Below are positions 16,105 to 24,341 of a DNA stretch of 64,000 nucleotides, one piece after another. Under the pieces are notes generated by a model. That model searched no databases and was not told the origin of the DNA. It saw nothing but the letters and a program-made list of their open reading frames with translations. The position numbers and the translations under genes are program-made. The stretch's first letter is position 1; each line of letters starts with the position of its first letter. Source of the DNA: Thermomicrobiales bacterium (lineage in GTDB: Bacteria; Chloroflexota; Chloroflexia; Thermomicrobiales; UBA6265); the NCBI GenBank assembly GCA_019637585.1, contig JAHBVL010000003.1, positions 62,001-126,000 on the forward strand, read 5' to 3'.

Positions 16105-18180
16105 ATGCCCCGCTGGTTGCCCGAGCAAAGCCAGATCACTGCTCCAGACATCGCCTCGCGCATCGCCGGGACGCTGAATGCGCTTCGCGACCAGATCCTC
16201 CTGAGGACGGCCGGCCGGGAGAGTGCCGACCGTCGCTGGGCAACGCGGTGGATGAGCCTCTTCTGGTCGATCGCCATCGGCATCATCGCCACGCTGCTGC
16301 CGCTGAGTATCCTGGCCGTCCTCCGGCCGGCCGCCGACGCGCCAGTCGGCGCCATCCTGGCCATTGTGCTGGTGGCGCTGGTCGCGTATGTCGCCGACTG
16401 GAAGGGTGGATCGGCCAGCATTGCCGCGGCAGCCATTGTCATCTCCCGCTGGGCCGTCAAGGACGGAGCCGAACCCGAGATCGCCATGCGCTATCTCATC
16501 ACCTCCCTGCTGGTCGCCGGCATCGCCATCGTCGCCCTCATCGAACGACTCAAAACCGAGGGATCGATCGACCGCCAGGAAGCGCTTGCCGCGCGGTCCG
16601 CGGCCACGGCCTTGGCAGCCGTCGAAACGGTAGCCGCAACCCACCAGAAACTCAGCCCCGACGCCCGCACCCAGCTTCATCACGCCATTGTGCGCTCAGT
16701 CGTCGGCGTCAACCGGGCGCATGCGGGCGCTCTCGTGCTGGCCGATCCGGAATCGGGAGATCTCGAACCCGCCGCCCTGTATGGCTTCGGCGCCAACGCG
16801 GAAGAGGCCCTGCGGGCAGACGCCGCGACCGATGACGGATTCGTCGCCCGGATACGTCAGGAACGGCGCACCCTTCAGCTGAGCGGTATTCAGCGCACGT
16901 CCGGCGATCGCTACGCGGGAGTGCGCCGCACCCGCGTGAAGTCGATGCTCGGCTCGCCGGTGATCTCGCAGGACGACATGGTCCTCGGCGTCATTCTGGT
17001 CGGGTTGCTCGTCGATCATCATTTCACCCCCCGTGAAGTCCGCAAACTCGATGCGCTGGCGTCGCAGGTCGCCTCGATTCTGGAAACGATGAGCGTCATG
17101 GACCGGCGGGAGTTCCAGCTGCAACAGGCCCAGGACGAGCAACGCCGGTTGGAGCAGGTCATCGCCACCGTACCGGAAGCGTTGATCGTTTCGGCCCCTC
17201 CGTCCGGGGAGATCATCGCCATGAACGAAGCTGCTCAGGAGCTCTTCCGCGGCGTCGACTCCGGATCGATCCTGCTCAGCGTCAAACCGGTCGACACCGA
17301 CGACAGCATCCTCTCCCCCACCGAGCGGGCGCTGACCTTCGGTGAGAGCGCAAATGATGTGGAGTGCCTGATCGAGCGGTCCGAAACCGACAAAATCCCG
17401 GTCCTGGCGAGCGCCGCGCCTATTCGCGATGACGAAGGAACAGTGGTCGCTGTCGTCTCGGCGTTCCGAGATATCAGCGCGCTCAAGGAAGCGGCGAGAT
17501 TGAAGGACGAATTCGTCTCCGTCGTCTCGCACGAGCTCCGCTCGCCTCTGACCCCCATCCGGGGTTTCGTACAGCTCGTCGCACGTGACCTCTCCCGTGA
17601 GGGTGGGCACGATACGCAGGTGCACCGGCTCGAATCGGTTTCGGGACACGTCGACCGGCTCACCCGCCTCGTCGACGATCTCCTCGATGTCTCACGGCTC
17701 CGGTCCGGGACGCTGGAAATCCGCCCGGTTCCGACTGACCTCGTCGACCTGACGAAAAAAGTGGTCGAGGCCTGGGCAGGTGGCACGTCTCCCGTGGCCA
17801 TCACACTGGAATCCGATGAAACGTCGCTGGAGGGCCATTGGGATCCCGACCGGATTCACCAGGTGCTCGACAATCTGGTGATCAACGCCGTCAAGTACAG
17901 CCCACCGGGCGCCGCGGTGGTCATGTCACTCTCGCGCGAGGAAAACGCAGCGGTGATCGGCGTGAAGGACCAGGGACCAGGTATCGACGACGTCCAGAAA
18001 GCCGAAATCTTCGGCGCTTTCTATCGAACCCCCGATGCTCGCGAGGGTCAGGTTCAGGGTCTGGGTCTGGGACTCTTCATCTGCCAGGCGCTCGTCGCCG
18101 AACACGGCGGCTCGATCGATCTGGTATCAGCTCCGGGAGAAGGTTCGACGTTTATCGTCAGGTTGCCGACTAGTGCATAG
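16105..18180 (+). CDS. Membrane sensor histidine kinase with GAF and PAS domains
   Basis: This 691-residue kinase starts with a cytoplasmic helix, then about three to four membrane segments between residues 48 and 150 (DUF4118/KdpD-like arrangement). A GAF domain spans about 190-340, a short coiled coil and PAS domain about 345-460, then HisKA and HATPase_c. The phospho-acceptor is His476 in VSHELRSPL. The N box is DNLVINAVKYSP, G1 is DQGPGID, and G2 is GLGLGLFI. No extracellular domain is evident, so it probably senses an intracellular or membrane signal. No response regulator is adjacent. Its TAG stop lies inside the ATAGTT repeat that separates it from the convergent secreted-protein gene. 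Confidence 0.92.
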   Translation: MPRWLPEQSQITAPDIASRIAGTLNALRDQILLRTAGRESADRRWATRWMSLFWSIAIGIIATLLPLSILAVLRPAADAPVGAILAIVLVALVAYVADWKGGSASIAAAAIVISRWAVKDGAEPEIAMRYLITSLLVAGIAIVALIERLKTEGSIDRQEALAARSAATALAAVETVAATHQKLSPDARTQLHHAIVRSVVGVNRAHAGALVLADPESGDLEPAALYGFGANAEEALRADAATDDGFVARIRQERRTLQLSGIQRTSGDRYAGVRRTRVKSMLGSPVISQDDMVLGVILVGLLVDHHFTPREVRKLDALASQVASILETMSVMDRREFQLQQAQDEQRRLEQVIATVPEALIVSAPPSGEIIAMNEAAQELFRGVDSGSILLSVKPVDTDDSILSPTERALTFGESANDVECLIERSETDKIPVLASAAPIRDDEGTVVAVVSAFRDISALKEAARLKDEFVSVVSHELRSPLTPIRGFVQLVARDLSREGGHDTQVHRLESVSGHVDRLTRLVDDLLDVSRLRSGTLEIRPVPTDLVDLTKKVVEAWAGGTSPVAITLESDETSLEGHWDPDRIHQVLDNLVINAVKYSPPGAAVVMSLSREENAAVIGVKDQGPGIDDVQKAEIFGAFYRTPDAREGQVQGLGLGLFICQALVAEHGGSIDLVSAPGEGSTFIVRLPTSA

Positions 18181-18302
18181 TTGATAGTGCATAGTTGATA
18201 GTGCATAGTTCATAGCAGATAGTTGATAGTGCGTGGTAGCTGCTCGACGGACGCAATCTATCGACCATCAACTATCGACTATCGACTATGAACTATGAAC
18301 TA
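18174..18302. repeat. ATAGTT-type inverted repeat element (copy 1)
   Basis: A left arm of head-to-tail units such as GCATAGTTGATAGT (18174-18229) is mirrored by a right arm of CTATCGACTATGAACTA units (18258-18302), with a unique loop of about 28 nt. The arms can fold into a long hairpin. It overlaps the stop codons of both convergent neighbours and probably serves as a bidirectional terminator. A second copy lies at 34121-34254. Confidence 0.85.
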
Positions 18303-20324
18303 CCGATACCTCACCCGACTCGGCATCGGGCGCCGCACGGGGATCATCCGGGTCTTGCGCCTCGACAATCCCTGCGAGATCAGCAGTCCGGCTGAGATGA
18401 GCGCAATCAGCGCCAGGAGACCGACGAGGAAGGGGTTGTACGAGCGGGTCGATCCAACCACCATCGGCGCGGGAACTCCCACCACATAGCGTGAAAGCTC
18501 GGTGACCTCGGTCGTGACGCTCCCCTGATCGGCATCGACGACTGGCATCAGCTTGGCCATCGCTCCATCGATGCGATAGATCCTGGCCGAGGGGTCGGAG
18601 CTTGCGGAGTCGAGGGCGATTGTGAGTTGCGCGGGAGCCGTCAGCGGCTCGGCGGCGGTTCCGTCCGCTGCACTGAACGCCACATCGAACGCGGTTCCCG
18701 GTACGAGCGTCACCCCATTGATCGCGGGAAGATCGTGATCGGCGATCGGTTTCAGCATCACGGTCGTCTGGTCGACCAGCGCACCCTGCGGCACGATGAT
18801 CCGGGCCCCAGCGGGATTCTCCAGAACACCACCAGGACTGCCCATCGAGAGGGCCACGATACCGTCGGCGCCAGTCGCTGGTCCGAGATCGGCTTCGGCG
18901 GCCGCGTTGGCCTTGGCGGCCGAATCCTGAGCGCTCGCCGCCGACGCGACGGTCACATCGCCGCTCTCCGCGACGGCCGACTGAATGCCATACCCATAGT
19001 CAGGAGCATTCGCCTCCGGTCCGCCGCTGGCGTCGCCAGAGAAACCGGACGGATTGGCAATCGCCCGCAACACGACCGATGGATCGACGCCAACGACGCC
19101 GGTGCCGTCTCCCATCAACCCACTGTCGATCTCTTCGGCGGCAGCCTCGTCGACATTGCCATCGACGTCTTCGGTGACGGCATCGACCGCGCATTCGTCG
19201 AGGAAGGTGTCGCTCATATCGAAAACAGAGAGGTAGTAGGTACCCGGTTCATCCGGAGCCAGCCACCCGAGGACCGCCGATGAGTTCCGGGAGAGCGTGC
19301 CTCCCAGGTTGGCATCTCCCTCGGCAGTCGTATCGAACCCCGTGTTTGGCGATTCCGCCGGGAAGAGCCCGCCGGAGGCCACAACCACCATCGAGCCGCT
19401 GCCGGAAAGCACGATCTGCCCACGATGCCCGATGGTGACCGCAGGCGGGCACTCCAGGGTCGCTTCGACACTCTCCCCTTCGGAAAGGAACCCCTCCAGG
19501 TAGGTGCTGGAACTGCCCAGCTCAGCGCCGGATTCGGGGTCGTACGCCACAAAGTAGATCTTCGCGTCCGATTCGTACTGCGGGGCAACCCAGTCGGTTG
19601 TGCCCCCCGCTTCAAGGATGACGGTGTTCTCGCCCGTTGCCGTGAAGTACCCATCCTGCGCCGTCAGCAGCACGTTTCCTTCGCCAGTGACGCCGATCGC
19701 GGCAGTCTGGCCGGACTGGACGGTGGCCGGAGCGCCGATCGTCACCGAGCGGCCCGAGGGCACATCGACCGGGCCGCCGTTTCCTTCGTTGCTGCCGGAT
19801 GCCGGCGGCGTGACCAACACCAGACTATTGGCCAGCGACAGCGAATCCGAACCGGTCATATTCTGGCTGTCGACCGTGTAGACCACGTTGCCGATCTTCC
19901 AGTAGACGAGATCGTAAGCCGGGGTCTGATCGCGCCACGCCGGGTAACCCATCACGGTGGCGTTCTGCTGCAGTTGGTTGTTTCGGTCGTAGATCGAGTA
20001 AGCCGGAATCGTGCCGCCCGCTTCACCCGCCACCCGTAAATAGGTGACCGGGGCGCCGGGAATCAGCCAGTAGAAGCTGTAGAAACCGCTGTACGCCTGA
20101 ATCTCCGGCTCACCACCGAACGGGGAAGGAATCCAGGAGGGCGCATAGACATTGATGCCTACGGCGAGTCTCGACGCCGACCCCGAGCTCAGCCAGTCGG
20201 GATTCTGCGCGGACTGAAATGCGCCGGATTGCGGCTGATTTGGCGCCGCCAGAAGCGTTCCGGGAGTTCCCAGCAGAATCAGCGCCGCGCAAAGGAGTAC
20301 GAGCCAGCGGTGACGGAAGTTCAT
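18300..20324 (-). CDS. Secreted, C-terminally membrane-anchored protein with ZU5-like domain
   Basis: This 674-residue protein was not recognised as a named family. It has a clear signal peptide (MNFRHRWLVLLCAALILLG, cleaved near LLAAP), a long Ser/Gly/Ala/Asp-rich extracellular region without repeats, and a single membrane span near residues 636-658 followed by a short basic tail. Around residues 500-560 the sequence GGVLENPAGARIIVPQGAL then DQTTVML resembles the ZU5-like fold found in bacterial surface proteins. Pairs of cysteines (ECPP, DECAVD) may form a disulfide. The orientation predicted is extracellular body with a cytosolic basic tail. Its stop lies in the ATAGTT repeat. A surface or cell-envelope role is inferred from topology only. 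Confidence 0.75.
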   Translation of the reverse strand: MNFRHRWLVLLCAALILLGTPGTLLAAPNQPQSGAFQSAQNPDWLSSGSASRLAVGINVYAPSWIPSPFGGEPEIQAYSGFYSFYWLIPGAPVTYLRVAGEAGGTIPAYSIYDRNNQLQQNATVMGYPAWRDQTPAYDLVYWKIGNVVYTVDSQNMTGSDSLSLANSLVLVTPPASGSNEGNGGPVDVPSGRSVTIGAPATVQSGQTAAIGVTGEGNVLLTAQDGYFTATGENTVILEAGGTTDWVAPQYESDAKIYFVAYDPESGAELGSSSTYLEGFLSEGESVEATLECPPAVTIGHRGQIVLSGSGSMVVVASGGLFPAESPNTGFDTTAEGDANLGGTLSRNSSAVLGWLAPDEPGTYYLSVFDMSDTFLDECAVDAVTEDVDGNVDEAAAEEIDSGLMGDGTGVVGVDPSVVLRAIANPSGFSGDASGGPEANAPDYGYGIQSAVAESGDVTVASAASAQDSAAKANAAAEADLGPATGADGIVALSMGSPGGVLENPAGARIIVPQGALVDQTTVMLKPIADHDLPAINGVTLVPGTAFDVAFSAADGTAAEPLTAPAQLTIALDSASSDPSARIYRIDGAMAKLMPVVDADQGSVTTEVTELSRYVVGVPAPMVVGSTRSYNPFLVGLLALIALISAGLLISQGLSRRKTRMIPVRRPMPSRVRYR

Positions 20325-20615
20325 GCCTGTTCCGGATCGACTTCAACAGTCTTCACATTCTCCGCAGGTGACTGCCTCGGTAGAATGGCGCTGCTGAGTA
20401 CGGGTAATGCAAACGAACACGCTCTTGTTGCGGAAGTCAGCCACCAGACTCCACACGCCTAGAGAGTACCATCTTCGGTCGGAGGGAGCGACCTTCGCGT
20501 GGTTCCAAATTCGCGATCAGCCTCCACAAATATGCAGCAATAAGCCAGCGGCGGCGTTTCGCTGGACGCCAGCACTTTCGCGCTCTAAAGTTCTGACGCT
20601 ACCACGAGGCAAGCA

Positions 20616-20647
20616 GGTTCTTCGGAGCGCGGAGAACCGCAGTTTTT
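20616..20647 (+). terminator. Terminator-like hairpin in the leader of the ABC importer operon
   Basis: GGTTCT (20616-20621) pairs with AGAACC (20633-20638) and is followed by GCAG and TTTTT (20643-20647), 16 nt before the substrate-binding protein start. The rest of the 338 nt spacer (20325-20662) holds no gene that I can support; a TAGAAT at 20381-20386 could be a -10 box for a leader of about 270 nt. The hairpin may act as an attenuator, or may simply be leader structure. The stem is only 6 bp. Confidence 0.35.
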
Positions 20648-20662
20648 GACAGGACGATGAGA

Positions 20663-22375
20663 ATGGCGAACACCATCACTCGAAGTTTCGTGACAGCTGC
20701 GCTGTCTGGTCAATTGAACCGGCGACAGATCCTCGAACGGGGACTGGCGCTGGGTGTTTCGACACCCCTCATCGCCGCCTTGATGAAGCGCACGCCTGCC
20801 TCTGCGGCGCCGGCGCCACAGTCACAACGCTGGCGATCGGGACTGCAGTTCGAGGACAACGGCACCCTCAATGTCATCATTTCGTCCGGCACCAACGACA
20901 TCGACCCTCATTCCACCTACTCGACAATGGGCAGCGCCATCGCTCTCGGGTCCTACGAGATGCTCGTTCGGTACCAAGGCGACTCGACAGAGGTTGTCAA
21001 ACCCTTCCTCGCCGAATCATTCGAGGCCAACGAAGACAACACCCTCTTCACTTTCACACTTCCCGAAAACGTCCTGTTCCATGACGGCACCGTGTGCGAC
21101 GCGCAAGCCGTCAAGGACTCGATGATCCGCTTCCGCCGTCTGGAGATGGGTCCCTACATTGTGCTGCAGCGATTCGTGGACGATCCAGAGAGCCAGATCG
21201 AGGTCGTCGATGCGCGAACCGTCACCTTCAGCATGACCCGGCCGCAACCGCTCTTTCTCGCCGCGATGGCGTCCTCCTACGGGCCATTTGTGGTCTCGCC
21301 GGCGGCATGGGCGGAAAACGCCACCGAGGACGACCCCTGGGCGCACGAGTTCATCAGCTTCAATGCGGTTGGCACCGGTCCCTACCGGCTCGTCGAGAAC
21401 ATCACCACCGAGCTGGTCCGGTTCGAGAAGTTCGACGAATACCATCGCGGTTGGGAGGGCCCCCACTTCTCCGAAGTGGTGATGCGGGTCGTCAACGAGA
21501 ACTCGACGCGCCGGCAGTTGTTGGAAGAGGGAACCAGCGATGCCATCACCAGTCTGCTCACGGGCGAAGATGTGCAGGCGCTGAGCGAGAATCCAAACCT
21601 GACCACCATGATCTATCCCACAACCCGCGTCAACTGGGCGATTCTCAACGCGGTGCGCCTGGGTGTGGACGCTCGGCGGGGTCTCTCCTACGCCTTCCCC
21701 TACGACGAAGTCATCGAGGGCTCCTACAGCGGCATGCTGGAGCGCTCTGGTCCGATCCCGTCGACTGTTCGGGGCGCCGATCCCGACGTCTTCCTCTACC
21801 CGACCGATCTCGACCGGGCCGCCGAGCTCCTGACTGCCGGCGGATTCCCGGCAGGTTCCTCGTTCGACATGCTCGTGGTCTCCGAAACGGTCGAAGACAC
21901 CATCACGGCACAGCTGTTCCAGGCGTCCCTGGCCCAGATCGGCATCGACCTTTCGATCACCGAGATCGACCTGGCGACCTATGAGGAAATCATCTTCGGC
22001 GATGCGCCCGCCGAAGAAAAAGAAACGATCCTCGGTTCGTGGGAGTGGTGGCCGGACTACAACGATGCCCACAATCAGCTTGCGCCCAACTTCCTCGAGT
22101 CCGCCATCGGCGGCGGCGGAAGCAATGGCGGCGCATGGGTCAACGAGCGCTTCGAAGAGATCATGGCCGAAGCGGAAGTCTTCGAGAATGAGGATCAGCT
22201 TCTGGAGTTGATGAAGGAAGCGCAGCAGATCCTGACCGAGCTCGATCCTCCGGCCATCTACTATGGCGAAACCCTGATGTACACGATCCTCCAGAACGAT
22301 ATTCAGGGATTTGTGCCGAATCCCCTCTACCTGGAGTCCTATTTCTTCTACGATATGTACCGGGTCTCGGAGTAA
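20663..22375 (+). CDS. ABC importer substrate-binding protein, peptide/nickel (SBP_bac_5) family
   Basis: This is a family 5 extracellular solute-binding protein (DppA/OppA/NikA type) of about 570 residues. It begins with a twin-arginine-like signal (NRRQILERGLALGV then PLIAALM) ending near PASAAP, so export is probably Tat-dependent. There is no lipobox Cys. Family landmarks include YEMLVRYQGDS, FTLPENVLFHDGT and ILGSWEWWPDYNDAHN. The ATG at 20663 sits 8 nt after AGGA; ATG 20657 is only 3 nt away from it. It heads a three-gene set with two permeases but no ATPase genes follow. The ligand (peptide, oligosaccharide or metal chelate) cannot be told. Confidence 0.9.
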   Translation: MANTITRSFVTAALSGQLNRRQILERGLALGVSTPLIAALMKRTPASAAPAPQSQRWRSGLQFEDNGTLNVIISSGTNDIDPHSTYSTMGSAIALGSYEMLVRYQGDSTEVVKPFLAESFEANEDNTLFTFTLPENVLFHDGTVCDAQAVKDSMIRFRRLEMGPYIVLQRFVDDPESQIEVVDARTVTFSMTRPQPLFLAAMASSYGPFVVSPAAWAENATEDDPWAHEFISFNAVGTGPYRLVENITTELVRFEKFDEYHRGWEGPHFSEVVMRVVNENSTRRQLLEEGTSDAITSLLTGEDVQALSENPNLTTMIYPTTRVNWAILNAVRLGVDARRGLSYAFPYDEVIEGSYSGMLERSGPIPSTVRGADPDVFLYPTDLDRAAELLTAGGFPAGSSFDMLVVSETVEDTITAQLFQASLAQIGIDLSITEIDLATYEEIIFGDAPAEEKETILGSWEWWPDYNDAHNQLAPNFLESAIGGGGSNGGAWVNERFEEIMAEAEVFENEDQLLELMKEAQQILTELDPPAIYYGETLMYTILQNDIQGFVPNPLYLESYFFYDMYRVSE

Positions 22376-22408
22376 TCACGACGGGAAGATGCGACAGGGA
22401 AGCGCCGC

Positions 22409-23416
22409 ATGATCGCCAGACTCATCGTCCGCCGCCTCATGTTCACCGTCGTGGTGCTCCTGGGGCTCTCCCTGATGACATTCACCCTTTCCCACCTTGT
22501 TCCGGCCAATCCGGCCCGGTTGATCGCCGGGCCGCGCGCCAGCGCTTCGACGGTCGAGAAAATCGAAATCGAGTACGGTCTCGACCAGCCTCTACCACGA
22601 CAGTATGTCAACTATATGAAGGGGGTCGTTCAACTCGATTTCGGCCGCTCCTTTTCATCCCGGAAACCGGTGAGCGAGGATCTGGCCCGGTACCTGCCGG
22701 CCACCATCGAGCTCGGACTCTACGCTTTTCTCCTGTCGACCCTCGCCGGTGTGCCGCTGGGCGTCGCATCGGCTGTGCGCCGCGATTCGTTCATCGATCA
22801 CGTCAGCCGGATCATCTCGATTTCCGGTTTGGCCTTGCCGGTCTTCTGGCTGGCGCTCATGGCTCAGTTTCTCTTCTTTGGAAAGCTCGGCTGGTTGCCG
22901 GATGGGCGACGCCTGCCTGATTCGGTAAAGGCTCCTCCGGGCATCACCGGCCTCTACACCATTGACGCGCTGCTGGCCGGTCAATGGAGCACATTCGTCA
23001 CCGCGGTCGAGCACCTGATCCTTCCCGTCGTGGTGCTGGCGTTCGGTTCGCTGGCAGTCACCACCCGGATGGTCCGGGCCGGCATGCTGGAGGTGCTCGA
23101 TCAGGACTACATCCGCACGGCGCGAGCCAAAGGACTGGCCCGCCCGGCGGTGATCCGCAAACACGCGTTGAAAAACGCGCTCTTGCCCGCCGTGACGTCG
23201 ATCGGGCTGCAGATCGGGCTCCTCCTCTCCGGAGCGTTCCTCGTCGAGATCGTCTTCTCCTGGCCCGGAATCGGGCGATACGCGGTCAATGCCATTCTGC
23301 AGATCGATTACAACGCCATCATGGCCACCACGCTGGTCATCGCCGTCATTTTCGTCTTCCTCAATCTCCTGACCGATATCATCTACCTCTTCCTCGACCC
23401 ACGGATCTCCTTCTGA
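22409..23416 (+). CDS. ABC importer permease, DppB/OppB family
   Basis: This 335-residue inner-membrane permease has six membrane helices. It shows the family N-terminal pattern MIARLIVRRLM with VVLLGLSLMTFTLSHLVPANPA. The EAA loop that contacts the ATPase reads DYIRTARAKGLARPAVIRKHALKNALLPAV. The C-terminus LYLFLDPRISF-like ending (IYLFLDPRISF) is standard. It follows the binding protein by 33 nt and overlaps the next permease by one base (TGATG), indicating translational coupling. Confidence 0.95.
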   Translation: MIARLIVRRLMFTVVVLLGLSLMTFTLSHLVPANPARLIAGPRASASTVEKIEIEYGLDQPLPRQYVNYMKGVVQLDFGRSFSSRKPVSEDLARYLPATIELGLYAFLLSTLAGVPLGVASAVRRDSFIDHVSRIISISGLALPVFWLALMAQFLFFGKLGWLPDGRRLPDSVKAPPGITGLYTIDALLAGQWSTFVTAVEHLILPVVVLAFGSLAVTTRMVRAGMLEVLDQDYIRTARAKGLARPAVIRKHALKNALLPAVTSIGLQIGLLLSGAFLVEIVFSWPGIGRYAVNAILQIDYNAIMATTLVIAVIFVFLNLLTDIIYLFLDPRISF

Positions 23417-24330
23417 TGACGGCTGCCGATTTGACCAATATCGAGGCTATGGCGCCCACCCTGACGAAGTCGCGAACTCGTCAGGGTCAGCTCCGGCGCA
23501 ATCTGAAGCGATTTCTCGTTGACAACAAGCTCAATCTGATCGGGGCCATCATCGTCGCGGTCTTCCTCTTTCTGGCGCTATTCGGCGAATGGCTGACGCC
23601 CCATGATCCATACGCCGTGGACATCGTCAACGCCAAACTTCTGCCTCCGTCGACAGATCACCTGATGGGGACTGACGAGCTGGGGCGTGATGTCTTCAGC
23701 CGGATCATCATGGGTACCCGCATCTCGTTGCAGGTGGCGGTCGTTGTTCTCAGCTTCGCCGTCATTTTCGGCACCATCGTCGGACTGATCGCCGGGTATG
23801 CGGGGGGATTGGTCGATGAAATTCTGATGCGCCTGACCGACATGTTCCTGGCGTTTCCAGCGCTCGTACTGGCAATCGCCATCTCCGCTTCGCTGGGCCG
23901 CAACCTGCGCAACACGATGATCGCGCTGGCCACCGTCTTCTGGCCCTGGTATGCCAGGCTGGTGCGAGCCCAGGTGCTCTCACTCAAGGAACGCGAGTTC
24001 GTCGAAGCGGCTCGCAGTCTCGGCATGAGTCGAAACCGGCTGATTCTGAAGCACATCCTGCCGAATGTCGTCGCGGTGATCATCATCCAGATCACCATCG
24101 ATGTCGGCTACGCGGTTCTGGCGACCAGCTCCCTCAGCTTCCTTGGGCTGGGCGCCCAACCACCATCCCCCGAATGGGGCACCATGCTCGCCTCGGCGCG
24201 CAACTACTTCCGGGACGCCTGGTGGTACATGACCTTCCCCGGCATCGCGCTGACGTTGACCGTCTTTGCCTTCAATGTCCTTGGCGACGGATTGCAGGAC
24301 GCGCTCAATCCCCGCTCAGGGTCTCGTTAG
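23416..24330 (+). CDS. ABC importer permease, DppC/OppC family
   Basis: This 304-residue permease of the DppC type pairs with the DppB-like protein to form the membrane channel. The N-terminal cytoplasmic 30 residues precede TM1 (LNLIGAIIVAVFLFLALFG). The conserved HLMGTDELGRDVFSRII segment follows, and the EAA loop is REFVEAARSLGMSRNRLILKHILPN. The C-terminal VFAFNVLGDGLQDALNPR is diagnostic. No ATPase gene follows: a sensor kinase gene on the other strand ends 11 nt after its stop. The importer must borrow ATPases from elsewhere, perhaps from another Dpp-type operon. Confidence 0.95.
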   Translation: MTAADLTNIEAMAPTLTKSRTRQGQLRRNLKRFLVDNKLNLIGAIIVAVFLFLALFGEWLTPHDPYAVDIVNAKLLPPSTDHLMGTDELGRDVFSRIIMGTRISLQVAVVVLSFAVIFGTIVGLIAGYAGGLVDEILMRLTDMFLAFPALVLAIAISASLGRNLRNTMIALATVFWPWYARLVRAQVLSLKEREFVEAARSLGMSRNRLILKHILPNVVAVIIIQITIDVGYAVLATSSLSFLGLGAQPPSPEWGTMLASARNYFRDAWWYMTFPGIALTLTVFAFNVLGDGLQDALNPRSGSR

Positions 24331-24341
24331 AGCAGCGCTGC

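Noticed and set aside
20325-20662. T-box or other known riboswitch in the importer leader
   Set aside because: No T-box sequence (GGTGGNACCGCG) or other riboswitch core that I can recognise is present.
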